From Bog-159 sp963843255 (GTDB lineage: Bacteria; Acidobacteriota; Terriglobia; Bryobacterales; Bryobacteraceae): DNA of 64,000 nucleotides. This document shows, piece by piece, positions 26,829-35,814 of this stretch. The notes below the pieces were generated by a model that was not told the DNA's origin, did no database searches, and saw only the letters and a list, made by a program, of their open reading frames with translations. How positions within the stretch are numbered: position 1 is the first letter of the stretch; each line of letters starts with the position of its first letter. The translations under genes and the position numbers were made by a program. The stretch spans positions 124,001-188,000 of the forward strand of contig CAWJJQ010000005.1 of NCBI GenBank assembly GCA_963843255.1, given 5' to 3'.

Positions 26829-28010
26829 ATGCTGCGCGATAGTGGATTCAACCCGTTTGCTGGCGCCCGTTGCCAGCGCGATGTGGCTCGCTCCATCTCC
26901 CGCAGCCGCCGCGACTTCCTGCGCGCGGCCACCGGTGCAACTCTGGGCCGCACCCTGTTCAGCCTCAATCCGCAGCGGGCCCTTGCTGCCCGCCGCTCCG
27001 CGAAGGTGATGGTAGTAACCTTCGGCGGCGGCGCGCGCGACGACGAGACCTTCGCGCCCGACGGCCAGGAGAATATTCCCCACCTGCTCGCACAACTCGC
27101 GCCGCACGCTACGTTCTTTACCCAGGTCGTCAACCGCGGCATTCTCGGCCACTACGTAGCCACCGCCAGCATCGCTACCGGTGCCTACGAGCATTTCAAT
27201 AACTTCGCAGCCGTGGCTCCGGATTACCCCACCGTCTTTGAATATTTCCGCAAGGATTTGAAGCGCCCCCCTGACGACGCCTTCGTGATCGCGCCTAGCA
27301 ACGGATTTAACCGCATCGGCGAGAGCGGCAACCGGGCCTACGGCACTGGGCTCGGCGCCAGCGTGGTTCTGCCGAAACGCCTCCTGGCTGCCGCCCTCCC
27401 TTCAGGCCGCGGCGAGTACGATCACCTGCTCCGCGACAACTACGAATCCACCCGGTTCAGCCCGGTCGTCGGCGGCAACAGTCTGGACATGCACCAGATG
27501 TCCGAGGTTCTGCATCTTTCCGTCGAGGATTTTACGGCTCACGCGCGCAGCCTAGCCAGCCCCGACGAACTCTCCGTTTATATTGCCCGCCAGTTGATGC
27601 ACCGCCTCGCGCCCAGCATGCTTTGGATCACGCTGCACGATATCGACATCGCGCACTCCGGAACGTTTTCGCTATACCTGGAGGGCATTAAGCGGTCCGA
27701 CCGCCTGTGTGCCGATTTGTGGCACGCCATCCAGACCGAGCCCGAATATGCCGGCAAGACCACCATGTTTATTCTTCCCGATTTCGGACGCGACTCCGAT
27801 CAGAGCGTCGGCGGGAACGGATTCCAGCATCATCGTACCGGCGACGCGGTCTCGCGCACCACGTGGATGATGGTGCTGGGCGCGGGTGTCCGGGAAAATG
27901 TCATCGTAGACCGTCCCGTGGAATGCACCGACGTGGTCCCCACGCTGGGCTCGCTGCTGGGATTTTCGGCGCGTTTGTCGCAGGGCAAACCGCTGTCGGA
28001 GGTTCTGTGA
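26829..28010 (+). CDS. Tat-exported alkaline-phosphatase/sulfatase-fold protein
   Basis: 393 aa. A long n-region precedes the Tat motif SRRDFLRAATGATLG. The mature part has the layout of the alkaline phosphatase superfamily: an N-terminal strand VMVVTFGGGARDDETF, a central LWITLHDIDIAHSGTFSLY, and a C-terminal metal-site-like stretch FILPDFGRDSDQ, GFQHHRTGD. The usual early aspartate cluster and the Ser/Thr/Cys nucleophile are not obvious, so the chemistry is uncertain (possibly closer to DUF1501-type proteins). It overlaps the next gene by TGATG, marking a two-gene unit with an unknown cytoplasmic-looking partner. Confidence 0.75.
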   Translation: MLRDSGFNPFAGARCQRDVARSISRSRRDFLRAATGATLGRTLFSLNPQRALAARRSAKVMVVTFGGGARDDETFAPDGQENIPHLLAQLAPHATFFTQVVNRGILGHYVATASIATGAYEHFNNFAAVAPDYPTVFEYFRKDLKRPPDDAFVIAPSNGFNRIGESGNRAYGTGLGASVVLPKRLLAAALPSGRGEYDHLLRDNYESTRFSPVVGGNSLDMHQMSEVLHLSVEDFTAHARSLASPDELSVYIARQLMHRLAPSMLWITLHDIDIAHSGTFSLYLEGIKRSDRLCADLWHAIQTEPEYAGKTTMFILPDFGRDSDQSVGGNGFQHHRTGDAVSRTTWMMVLGAGVRENVIVDRPVECTDVVPTLGSLLGFSARLSQGKPLSEVL

Positions 28011-29218
28011 TGCTGCCCGATCAGATCCAGCCGGGCGACTTTCCGAACTATCCTCCCAAGGCGCAAAAACTGGCGGCTGGCTCGGTTCCTCTGCTGCGCC
28101 AGCTACCGCTCGGCTTCGTGCCTTTTCTGCTCAAGGAGATCGCGGGCTACGACTGGAAATTCCCGGTCGAACAACAGGAGATCGCCGGCCAGTTGGCGTA
28201 TCTTGAAAAGCTCCCCCCCGAAGCCCGCCGCCAGGAGATGGCGCCGTTCGCCCATCTCCGCCTGACTTCTCAATTAGAGAACTCGGATTGGATCAACGAC
28301 CCGGGTGGCTTCCTGGAACAGCTCTCCGCCCACTTGTGGGCCAGCGATCAGATGGATGGCTTCCGATCCGCCTCCGAGAAGTATGTGGCCAAATTTCACG
28401 CGTCCATGCCGGTGGCTCCATTGCCGGTGCCGCGGCTCGGGATCGTTCTGATCGGTCGCGGGGTCACGGACAACAGCTACGCCCTCTTTCGCAAGCTCCG
28501 CCGCCGTGGCGTATATTTTGCAAAGGTCAATCCGCAAAACGGTTGGGAGGCGATCCGGAATGCCGTGCGCGAACGCGTCGCACAGTACCCCGTCCCGTAC
28601 GGGCACTGGTACATCGATGGAGGCGCACCCGCTGCCATCGCCGGCGACGGTCTTAGCTGCATTTCTTATGCGGCCTTGACGCACGCCCGCGCGGTGCTCG
28701 CTGACAAGATGCGCCGCTCGTATGAGTCGCCGGCTTTCGGCGCCGAAGCCTTGCGTTCCCTGCTGGCGCGGATGCGCCCCGAAGATCTGGAAATGGAAGG
28801 CGGCGCGGATCCCGTCTTGAATCGTTTTCAGGTCAGCCTGCTGACCGAAGGCTCGGGTACACAAATCTACAGCACCACTTTCGTTCAGTGGGCCGCCCGC
28901 GAGGTGTACCGCCGCGCGCAACCCGTTACCCTGCTGGCGCGCTTTCAGCCGCGCGTACGCGAACGGCCTATGAATGAGCTGTTGGAAGGAGTGCGCCAGA
29001 CGGCCGAGTTGGATCCTGCGGGCTCCATCGTCGACGCGGACATGGGCGCCTATTACGCCTGGCTCAACCAGCAGCGCCTGAGCGGATCCGACCGATCGGT
29101 CTTCCTGGTCTGGTTCGAAGATCACGCCGAGGCAGTGGCCGTAGGCCCCAAAATGCCGCAAGGGACGGTAGATTCCACCGGGGTCGATCTCCAGAGCCTG
29201 CTGCGCAAGATCGCCTGA
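28010..29218 (+). CDS. uncharacterised 402-aa protein paired with the phosphatase-fold protein
   Basis: Starts at the ATG inside TGATG shared with the stop of the preceding gene; the longer open frame upstream is shadow. No signal peptide or transmembrane helix. Recognisable but unassigned segments are LGIVLIGRGVTDNSYALFRK (a Rossmann-like strand-loop), GHWYIDGGAPAAIAGDG, LLTEGSGTQIYSTTFVQWAA and a C-terminal VFLVWFEDHAEAVAVGPK. The alternation of strands and helices suggests a soluble alpha/beta protein of about 45 kDa. I do not recognise the family. Obligate coupling to the Tat protein suggests a shared pathway. Confidence 0.75.
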   Translation: MLPDQIQPGDFPNYPPKAQKLAAGSVPLLRQLPLGFVPFLLKEIAGYDWKFPVEQQEIAGQLAYLEKLPPEARRQEMAPFAHLRLTSQLENSDWINDPGGFLEQLSAHLWASDQMDGFRSASEKYVAKFHASMPVAPLPVPRLGIVLIGRGVTDNSYALFRKLRRRGVYFAKVNPQNGWEAIRNAVRERVAQYPVPYGHWYIDGGAPAAIAGDGLSCISYAALTHARAVLADKMRRSYESPAFGAEALRSLLARMRPEDLEMEGGADPVLNRFQVSLLTEGSGTQIYSTTFVQWAAREVYRRAQPVTLLARFQPRVRERPMNELLEGVRQTAELDPAGSIVDADMGAYYAWLNQQRLSGSDRSVFLVWFEDHAEAVAVGPKMPQGTVDSTGVDLQSLLRKIA

Positions 29219-29259
29219 ACCTGCGCATGCGGATCGCAACCGCGGAGCACAGGAGCCTC

Positions 29260-30099
29260 TCATTTGTCCGCGAGCTCTTTTTCGGAAAAGCGGATGCGCG
29301 TAAATCGTTCCGGCCGGTGCGTGTCGTAAGCCCCGTGCGCGTTCCAGGCCCACGCTGGATGCGGAGATAATTCCTGGCCCCCTACGCGCAGCGCCTCGAA
29401 CCGGCCAAAGAACACCCGCCACTCGTCCCCGTCTTTGGGCGGCAGAGATCGTCCATTCGCCAGCCACTTCATCCCGGACCAGGGAAATGCGATCTCCACG
29501 GTCCAGCCCTTATCGACCACCGAGTCATCGTTGATGACACCGTCGACGTTCGTGGCCCAGCGCAGCCCCGGCATGTCGTAATCGAGAAACGCCCACCGCA
29601 ACCCGCGCGGGTGCGTGCCTCGCCAGAACGATTCCGGGTGCCTGTCGTAGTCGCCTCCAAAGGTTAGCGCCGTTCGCCGCAATACGTCCCACTCCGCCGG
29701 GTCGAACCGGGCGAATGCGTCCTGCCAGATGAAGAATACTTCGTAGATGGTCCCGAGCGCGTTAATCTCGAACTCGTAGTAGCAATCCCCGCCGTCTATG
29801 AACACCTCCACGTCGCTCTCCTGGAAAATAAGCGAGTCGCGCTCCGTCAATCTGGCGCGCACGAAGGGCTCTTCGATCCAGAAACCAATATAAAGGTACT
29901 CGTCGTCCCAGAGCGCTGCGGCCTGTGTGCCGAAGAACGCGGGCTCGCCGTTAACCATGTCCACGAATCGCGGCGACCGCTCGGCCTGCTGCCAATCCGG
30001 CGAATCCAGCCGGCCGTTCATCGCTGGAGGACGCCGCGTCCGGCGGCACACGTATTCTTTGGTGGGGCTCTCAGGACTCATACCAGCCGGAATTTCCAT
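29260..30099 (-). CDS. CBM9-like carbohydrate-binding protein
   Basis: 279 aa from MEIPAGMSPESPTKEYVCRR, with GGGAA-like GGGAAT 6-7 bases upstream; another ATG 18 bases later is possible. The whole chain matches the CBM9-like (cellobiose-dehydrogenase-type) sandwich: MNGRLDSPDWQQAERSPRFV near residue 30, AALWDDEYLYIGFWIEE near 70, DSLIFQESDVEVFIDGGDCY and YEFEINALGTIYEVFF. No signal peptide and no catalytic domain. Stand-alone proteins of this type are frequent in glycan-degrading Acidobacteria; substrate unknown. Divergent from the pseudokinase-RlpA gene across a 220-bp gap in which I see no clear promoter. Confidence 0.85.
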   Translation of the reverse strand: MEIPAGMSPESPTKEYVCRRTRRPPAMNGRLDSPDWQQAERSPRFVDMVNGEPAFFGTQAAALWDDEYLYIGFWIEEPFVRARLTERDSLIFQESDVEVFIDGGDCYYEFEINALGTIYEVFFIWQDAFARFDPAEWDVLRRTALTFGGDYDRHPESFWRGTHPRGLRWAFLDYDMPGLRWATNVDGVINDDSVVDKGWTVEIAFPWSGMKWLANGRSLPPKDGDEWRVFFGRFEALRVGGQELSPHPAWAWNAHGAYDTHRPERFTRIRFSEKELADK

Positions 30100-30320
30100 C
30101 TTGAATTCCCATGTCCTGGTCAGTATACATCCAGCCGCGCGATGCGGGGACACCTCCGCCCCTATTACTCATGCTGGATACGATGCGCGAGCAACTTCGC
30201 CGGGTGGGGATCCCCTCGACCGAAAACGCCGCACCAAAACAGCCGGTTTTGTGTCGCATCTCACCCACCCGCTCGCATAGGCTAGAGATGATCGGTTCCC
30301 CTCGCTATAGTAGAAAGATC

Positions 30321-31568
30321 ATGGTCACTGGGAATTGGCAGGACCATCTGGGAAACGTCGTTGCGGGGCGGTACACCTTACGCACGCTAGTATATGCCGG
30401 CAGTGGACAAGCTGAGTTTTTGGCCAACACGCCGGATCGAGACGAGCAGCCCGTTTCGGTGGCTCTCATGGAGCCGGACCCGGATGTAGATGACGGGGAA
30501 CTCGCCGCCATCAATAGGGCGAAGCAATTGCAGCATCCGAATCTGCTGCATATCCTGGACGGCGGAGAGTGCTCACGGGACGGCGTGGAGATGCTCTTCA
30601 TCGTCACCGAAGCGGCCGAAGGGACCCTGGCCGATTCACTGGCAAACGCGAAGGCGGACCCCGCCGCTCTGCTGGACGACTTGCTCTCGGCGCTCGAATG
30701 GCTGCACGGACAGGGCTTGGTATACCGGAACCTCCATCCGGACACCGTAGTGCGTGCCGCGGGGCGCTGGAAGTTGGCCGATCTCAGCCGGCTGCATGCG
30801 ATTGGCCAATTCGAGCCTGGCCAAGCGATGGAGCAGAATGCGCCGCCGGAAGCAACGTCCGGTCTGATCCTTCCCGCCTGGGATGTCTTTGCACTTGGAG
30901 TACTCCTGCGGGATGTGCTCGCCCGAGAGGGGCGCCCGATACCGTCACCCTTCGACGCCATTGTGCGCGGCTGCCTCGATCCGGATTACAGGACACGGCT
31001 TTCGGTGAAGGGCATCCGGAGCCTGCGAGAGCAGCAACCGGTACCTGCCGGAATATCACGCCCGGAAGCTGCGCCCCGCCGCTCCCGCGCGCTGATCGCA
31101 GCGGCGCTGTTCGCAGTCATCGTGTGTGGCTTGGTTGTCGCCTGGTGGTCACGGAATCATGCGCATACGCCGGCCGTAGCGCCTGTTGCGAGTCCTCCGG
31201 CTCTCCGCACCGAAAGTGAACCAGTTGCCCCCCCAAAAACCGCGCCTTCCCAGATCGAGGCGAAGCCCGCCGCGCCGGTTGAGCCCGTTGGTCGGGCTGA
31301 CTTTCTTGGGGACGATTTAGAAGGTCATCCCACCGCGAGCGGTGAAATATTCAGCAACCAGGCCATGACCGCCTCCAGTCGAGATTTTGCGCTGGGCACC
31401 CGTTTACGAGTCACGAACCTCAAGAACGGCCGTAGCGCCACCGTTCGAGTCAATGATCGTGGAGTTATGCGGCCCGGCTTCATCATCCGTGTAACCCGGC
31501 GCGTTGCCGAACAACTGGACTTCGTGAATGCCGGGTCGGCGAAGGTAAAATTGCAAGTTGTCAAATAG
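30321..31568 (+). CDS. membrane pseudokinase fused to an extracytoplasmic RlpA-like domain
   Basis: 415 aa from MVTGNWQDHLGNVVAGRYTL. Residues 1-235 follow a Ser/Thr kinase layout but are degraded: no ATP-lysine where PVSVALMEPD replaces VAxK, YRNLHPDTVV replaces HRDxKPxN, and LADLSRL replaces DFG. One transmembrane helix follows (ALIAAALFAVIVCGLVVAWW, about 256-275), then a proline-rich linker, then an RlpA-like double-psi beta-barrel of about 90 residues (GHPTASGEIF, LGTRLRVTNLKNGRSATVRV, NDRGVMRPGFIIRVTRRVAE). RlpA domains bind or cleave denuded peptidoglycan glycan strands. The histidine usual in TAAHR is replaced (TASSR). A sensor or cell-wall scaffold is more likely than an enzyme. Confidence 0.85.
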   Translation: MVTGNWQDHLGNVVAGRYTLRTLVYAGSGQAEFLANTPDRDEQPVSVALMEPDPDVDDGELAAINRAKQLQHPNLLHILDGGECSRDGVEMLFIVTEAAEGTLADSLANAKADPAALLDDLLSALEWLHGQGLVYRNLHPDTVVRAAGRWKLADLSRLHAIGQFEPGQAMEQNAPPEATSGLILPAWDVFALGVLLRDVLAREGRPIPSPFDAIVRGCLDPDYRTRLSVKGIRSLREQQPVPAGISRPEAAPRRSRALIAAALFAVIVCGLVVAWWSRNHAHTPAVAPVASPPALRTESEPVAPPKTAPSQIEAKPAAPVEPVGRADFLGDDLEGHPTASGEIFSNQAMTASSRDFALGTRLRVTNLKNGRSATVRVNDRGVMRPGFIIRVTRRVAEQLDFVNAGSAKVKLQVVK

Positions 31569-31698
31569 TCGGGATTTCCTGCACGTCTTTATGATCGCGT
31601 TCGCGCGCGCTCGTCGCCTCAGGACGGATTTAAACGGCTGAGAGAGAGTGATAAGCTGGTAGCTCAGGCCACCGTTAATGTCAAGTTGAGGTCTCTGA

Positions 31699-32088
31699 AT
31701 GACGCGAATGCAACCGCTCGGAATTGCGATTTTGCGCATTATAGTTGGTATCGTTTTCACTGCGCACGGTGCGCAAAAACTTTTCACCATCGGCATCGGT
31801 GGCGTGTCGCACATGTTTCACGGCTTGGGCATCCCCCTGGCCTATCCGGCGGCTGTCGTGGTTACGCTGGTGGAATTCGCCGGGGGGATCGCGCTGATCC
31901 TGGGGTTCGGCGCGCGCTACGCGGCGATCCTGCTGGCAATCGATATGGCGGTGGCGGTGGGAAAGGTGCATCTGCACAACGGGTTTTTCGCCAATAAGGG
32001 AGGTTATGAATTTCCGTTGACCTTGTTGGCGGCCTCCGTGGCGCTGGCGTTGGCCGGCCCCGGCAGCCCCGCGTTGAGCCGGAAGTAA
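31699..32088 (+). CDS. DoxX-family membrane protein
   Basis: 129 aa with four hydrophobic helices. Family marks are ILRIIVGIVFTAHGAQKLF in helix 1, FAGGIALILGFGARYAAI in the second half and HLHNGFFANKGGYEFPLTLL, all typical of DoxX proteins. GAGG precedes the ATG at a suitable distance. Inner-membrane protein; related proteins are tied to thiol or oxidative-stress handling, but no role can be read from the neighbours here. Confidence 0.92.
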   Translation: MTRMQPLGIAILRIIVGIVFTAHGAQKLFTIGIGGVSHMFHGLGIPLAYPAAVVVTLVEFAGGIALILGFGARYAAILLAIDMAVAVGKVHLHNGFFANKGGYEFPLTLLAASVALALAGPGSPALSRK

Positions 32089-32108
32089 GGAGCCGGATTG
32101 GAGCAGCG

Positions 32109-32321
32109 ATGGTGCCCGAAAAGAAGCCACGATCGGATACCCGCGGCCTGGAGGACCGGATCAGGCGGCGCGCGCATGAATTGTATCTGAAACGCGGCCA
32201 GCAGCCAGGCTCTGCGCTTGAGGACTGGCTGCGCGCCGAGGACGAGATTCGCCGGGAGGATGACGTGGTGGACGAGGCCTCCGAAGAATCTTTTCCCGCC
32301 AGCGATTCGCCGGCATATTGA
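32109..32321 (+). CDS. DUF2934-domain small protein
   Basis: 70 aa: LEDRIRRRAHELYLKRGQQP and GSALEDWLRAEDEIRRE form the DUF2934 helix pair; the acidic tail DEASEESFPASDSPAY is characteristic of the short versions. GGAG precedes the ATG. It lies 20 bp after the DoxX gene and may share its transcript. Function of the family is unknown. Confidence 0.85.
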   Translation: MVPEKKPRSDTRGLEDRIRRRAHELYLKRGQQPGSALEDWLRAEDEIRREDDVVDEASEESFPASDSPAY

Positions 32322-32357
32322 GCCGGTCCGAGCCGCGAACGTAAGCCAGCGGCCGGC
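32322..32357. repeat. dispersed intergenic element (LAYARGS-type core), copy 1
   Basis: The core GAGCCGCGAACGTAAGCCAGCGG lies between arms GCCGG and CCGGC, directly after the DUF2934 stop. Its complement reads LAYVRGS in one frame; related cores occur twice near 47.7-47.9 kb. Confidence 0.5.
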
Positions 32358-32406
32358 GCACCTTCCGCCGCAGCCGCGCATCGCAATGTGCCATGCTGGA
32401 GGTGCT

Positions 32407-32586
32407 ATGCGAGATCCGGAGATCATCGACGCCGAGTTGATGGAGATCAGCGCCATCGCCGACGATACCATCAAGTTCGAGCGCATCATCGCGTGGTGCG
32501 CATCCCACCCCGACGAGGTCCCTTTCGCCCTGCACCAGTTCATGGGCCGGCGCAACAAGCCCGCGCACCAGGCTGGCCAAAGCTAG
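32407..32586 (+). CDS. small hypothetical protein (59 aa)
   Basis: A 59-residue protein starting MRDPEIIDAELMEISAIADD. The start is marked by GGAGG four bases before the ATG, much better than the longer upstream frame. Two predicted helices with a single cysteine (IIAWCASHPDEVPFALHQFM). No known domain. It sits between DUF2934 and the rhamnosidase gene on the same strand. Confidence 0.65.
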   Translation: MRDPEIIDAELMEISAIADDTIKFERIIAWCASHPDEVPFALHQFMGRRNKPAHQAGQS

Positions 32587-32654
32587 CCCTCGCGCCCCTC
32601 TTCGCCGGAAGCGCGAACCCATACCTGATACAATTCGTCAGGTGGTTTCACCTG

Positions 32655-35600
32655 ATGAGAGCCATTATTCTTGTTTTGCTCACCACGGCGGCAGCCCTGG
32701 CACGGCCTGTCGATCTGCGCTGCGATTACCTGATCAACCCGCTGGGGATTGATGCGCTCCAACCGCGCCTTTCGTGGCGCAGCGATAGCACCGAACGCAA
32801 CTGGAGCCAGGGCGCCTACCAGATCCGCGTGGCCTCTAGCGTAGCCGCGCTCCAAGCCGGACAAGCCGGCGTTTGGGACAGCGGCAAGCAGCCATCCGCC
32901 GAATCAATCGGCATTCCATATGGCGGGCCTGAGCTGGAATCCGGCCGCCGGTATTATTGGACCGTGCGCGTCTGGGATGCGCGCGGCCGTGCCGAAGAAC
33001 CCGCGCAGCCCGCATGGTGGGAAATGGGCATCCTCTCGAATGCCGGATGGAAGGCCCAATGGATCAGCCGGCAGGATCCTGACGAGAATGCCGGGCGCTC
33101 CGCCATCCACTGGATCTGGCTTCCCGGACAGGACGCCTTCGCCGTCCCGGCCAAGACGGTCGCGATTTTTCACCTGGATTTGAACCTGGCCGCTAAGCCG
33201 TCCAACGCCGCCCTCTTTGTGGCGGTCCGCGGCGCTTACAAGGCGAAGATCAACGGGCAAGATGCAGGCTCCAAGAGTGACTTCCGCGCGTTTGACCGGC
33301 AGGACGTCACCAATCTGCTGGCCGCCGGACAGAACACCGTCGAGGTCACAGTCACGGCGATGCCTCCGGGTTTTCCAATGGGCGGAACACAGGGCGCGGG
33401 CGTAACGGCGGCTGTGGCTGCCTTGCTCAAGATCCGTACGGCCACCGGCGAAACCGAAATCCACGCCAGCGATGCGCGCTGGCAGGCCCGCCTCGATGAA
33501 GATCCGAATTTCCATCCGGCGGCGGTAGTCGCGAACCTTTCCGATGAACGTCTGGCAAAGGATATGGGACCGCTCCCGGGCCCCGCCGCCCTGTTCCGCC
33601 GCGAGTTCGACGCGGAGAAGCCCGTGCAATCCGCGCGATTGTATGTCACCGCGCTGGGAAGCTATCGCGTGTTTTTGAATGGCACGCGCGTGGGCAGCGA
33701 CATCCTGACTCCTGAGTACACCGACTACAGCAAGCGCGTGACCTACCAGGTCTACGATGTGACGTCGCTACTGGCGCAGGGCCGGAACGCCATCGGCGCG
33801 ATTTTGGGCGACGGCTGGTTCGGCAGCGGCCTCACCTGGACCGGTCTTCGTTTTTCGTTTCTGCCTCCGCCCACGCGCTTCCTGGCCCAGTTGCGCATGG
33901 ATTATGCCGGCGGCGCCAGCGCCACGGTCGTCAGCGATGCCTCATGGAAGACGGCGCAATCGGCGGTTTTGCATTCCGAGATCTACGCCGGCGAAGTATA
34001 CGACTCGCGCCTCGAACAGCCGGGTTGGGAAAAAGCCGGATTCAACGATGCGGCCTGGACGCAGGCATCCATCGCCGGTCCGCCGCCCGGCGTGCTGTCC
34101 GGCGAGGTTACGACTCCGCCGCGAATTATCGAAACCGTCCCGCCCCGCACCATCACCGCGGCCCGCGGCGGCGCGTGGATCGTCGATATGGGCCAGAACA
34201 TGGTGGGATGGTTGCGCGTGAAAGCGGCCGGCGAACCAGGCACTCGCATCCGTCTGCGCTTCGCCGAGATTCTCTCGCCGGACGGCAGCCTGTACCGCGA
34301 CAACTTGCGGAATGCCAGCGCCACCGATGTTCTGTACTTGCGCGGCGGGGAGCAAACCTGGACCCCCCAATTTACGTTCCACGGTTTCCGTTACGTGGAG
34401 GTCAGCGGGTTTCCCGGCAAGCCCGAACTCTCGAATTTCACCGGCGAAGTGGTTTCGTCGGCGCAGACGCTCACCGGCAAACTCGCCACATCCAGCGACC
34501 TGGTCAATAAGATGTGGCAGGTCGCCATCTGGGGCGAGCGCAGCAATTTTCTGAGCATTCCCACGGACTGCCCGCAGCGCGACGAGCGCCTGGGGTGGAC
34601 CGGCGACGCCGAAGTATTCTGGCGCACCGGCGCCTACAACGCCGATATTGCCGCGTTCGGCCACAAGTGGCTGCGCGATCTGACCGACGATCAAACCGCG
34701 GAAGGAGCCTTCGGCAACGTGGCGCCCGGAGTGGCGAAATTGGGTCCGTTCCTCGCCGCGGGCGCGCCCGGTTGGGGCGATGCCGGCGTCATCGTGCCCT
34801 GGACCGCATGGCAGCAGTACGGCGATACCGCCATCATTCAGGAAAACTGGAGCGCCATGGAGCGCTGGATGAAATACATCCAGGACGGCAATCCTGATTT
34901 TCTGCGCGCCAAACGCGTGGGTCCGAATTTTGCCGACTGGCTGGCTCCGGATAGCCGCACACCGCACGATCTGATTGCCACTGCTTACTGGTCGATGATG
35001 GCGGGCATGATGGCGCAGATGGCGCATGCCACCGGCCAGGAATCCGCCGCGGCGCGCTATTCCGACCTGGGCGGCAGCATCCGCGCGGCGTTCGAGAAGG
35101 CTTACGTGAAGGATAACGGCGAGGTTGGGACAGGCACCGAAACTTCCTACGTGCTGGCGCTGCACATGAACCTGGTTCCCGAGGCGCTGCGCGCGGCGGT
35201 GGCCGAGCATCTGGTGAAGGAGATCGAGGCCAAAGGATGGCACGTCTCCACCGGGTTCCTGGGAACGCCCCACATCCTGTTTGCGCTGGCCGAAAGCGGA
35301 CACATCGACGTGGCTTACCGGCTGCTGCTGACGGAGACTTATCCGTCGTGGGGATACATGATCCGCAAGGGCGCCACCACCTGGTGGGAGCGATGGAATT
35401 CCGACTCCGGCGATCCGGCCATGAATTCGTTCAACCATTACGCTTTCGGATCGGTGGTGGCATGGATCTACCGCTACGTCGCAGGAATCGATACCGAGGC
35501 CGGCGGGCCGGGATTCCGGGAGATCGTCATTCGTCCGCGCACCGCGGGCCCCATCACGCACGCGCGCGGCGAATACGATTCGGTGTACGGCAAGATCGTG

Positions 35601-35759
35601 AGCGATTGGACCGTACGGGACGGCCGGCTCAATTGCACGTCATCATTCCGCCGAACACGCGGGCGTCGGTGTATGTCCCGCTCAAAGCGGGCGGCATTAT
35701 ACGCCAAAATGGCAGGAGAGTCGAGACCAAAGAGGGGCCGGACGGCACGGGGATCGTGA
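32655..35759 (+). CDS. alpha-L-rhamnosidase (GH78), 3' end frameshifted
   Basis: 1034 codons as read, from the signal peptide MRAIILVLLTTAAALARPVD; an AGGTGG sequence lies about 10 bases upstream. The N-terminal Ig-like domain (LGIDALQPRLSW), two beta-sandwich domains (GSYRVFLNGTRVGSDILTPE; AGEVYDSRLEQPGW) and the (alpha/alpha)6 barrel are in family order. Catalytic-region motifs are DCPQRDERLGWTGDAEVF (about 637), GATTWWERWNS (about 905) and SFNHYAFGSVVAWIY (about 923). After GRLN near 35,634 the frame changes and about 40 arginine-rich residues precede a stop at 35759; the expected beta-sandwich ending continues in the next frame to 35797. Removes terminal rhamnose from plant or microbial glycans. 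Confidence 0.88.
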   Translation: MRAIILVLLTTAAALARPVDLRCDYLINPLGIDALQPRLSWRSDSTERNWSQGAYQIRVASSVAALQAGQAGVWDSGKQPSAESIGIPYGGPELESGRRYYWTVRVWDARGRAEEPAQPAWWEMGILSNAGWKAQWISRQDPDENAGRSAIHWIWLPGQDAFAVPAKTVAIFHLDLNLAAKPSNAALFVAVRGAYKAKINGQDAGSKSDFRAFDRQDVTNLLAAGQNTVEVTVTAMPPGFPMGGTQGAGVTAAVAALLKIRTATGETEIHASDARWQARLDEDPNFHPAAVVANLSDERLAKDMGPLPGPAALFRREFDAEKPVQSARLYVTALGSYRVFLNGTRVGSDILTPEYTDYSKRVTYQVYDVTSLLAQGRNAIGAILGDGWFGSGLTWTGLRFSFLPPPTRFLAQLRMDYAGGASATVVSDASWKTAQSAVLHSEIYAGEVYDSRLEQPGWEKAGFNDAAWTQASIAGPPPGVLSGEVTTPPRIIETVPPRTITAARGGAWIVDMGQNMVGWLRVKAAGEPGTRIRLRFAEILSPDGSLYRDNLRNASATDVLYLRGGEQTWTPQFTFHGFRYVEVSGFPGKPELSNFTGEVVSSAQTLTGKLATSSDLVNKMWQVAIWGERSNFLSIPTDCPQRDERLGWTGDAEVFWRTGAYNADIAAFGHKWLRDLTDDQTAEGAFGNVAPGVAKLGPFLAAGAPGWGDAGVIVPWTAWQQYGDTAIIQENWSAMERWMKYIQDGNPDFLRAKRVGPNFADWLAPDSRTPHDLIATAYWSMMAGMMAQMAHATGQESAAARYSDLGGSIRAAFEKAYVKDNGEVGTGTETSYVLALHMNLVPEALRAAVAEHLVKEIEAKGWHVSTGFLGTPHILFALAESGHIDVAYRLLLTETYPSWGYMIRKGATTWWERWNSDSGDPAMNSFNHYAFGSVVAWIYRYVAGIDTEAGGPGFREIVIRPRTAGPITHARGEYDSVYGKIVSDWTVRDGRLNCTSSFRRTRGRRCMSRSKRAALYAKMAGESRPKRGRTARGS

Positions 35760-35797
35760 CGGTGGGTTCAGGCTCGTACGATTTTGAGACGCGCTGA
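35632..35797 (+). other. out-of-frame C-terminus of the GH78 gene
   Basis: The alternative frame reads LHVIIPPNTRASVYVPLKAG, then GIIRQNGRRVETKEGPDGTG and ends SGSYDFETR, a normal GH78 C-terminal strand set. One extra T at CTCAATTGCACG (giving CTC AAT TTG CAC) would restore one continuous frame. Either a real single-base deletion or a sequencing error in a short T run. Confidence 0.75.
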
Positions 35798-35814
35798 CCG
35801 GGCAACCGGCCGGA

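Noticed and set aside
33942..35561. 539-codon open frame on the minus strand
   Set aside because: Complement of the GH78 coding region; high-GC third positions create it, and its sequence shows no domain.
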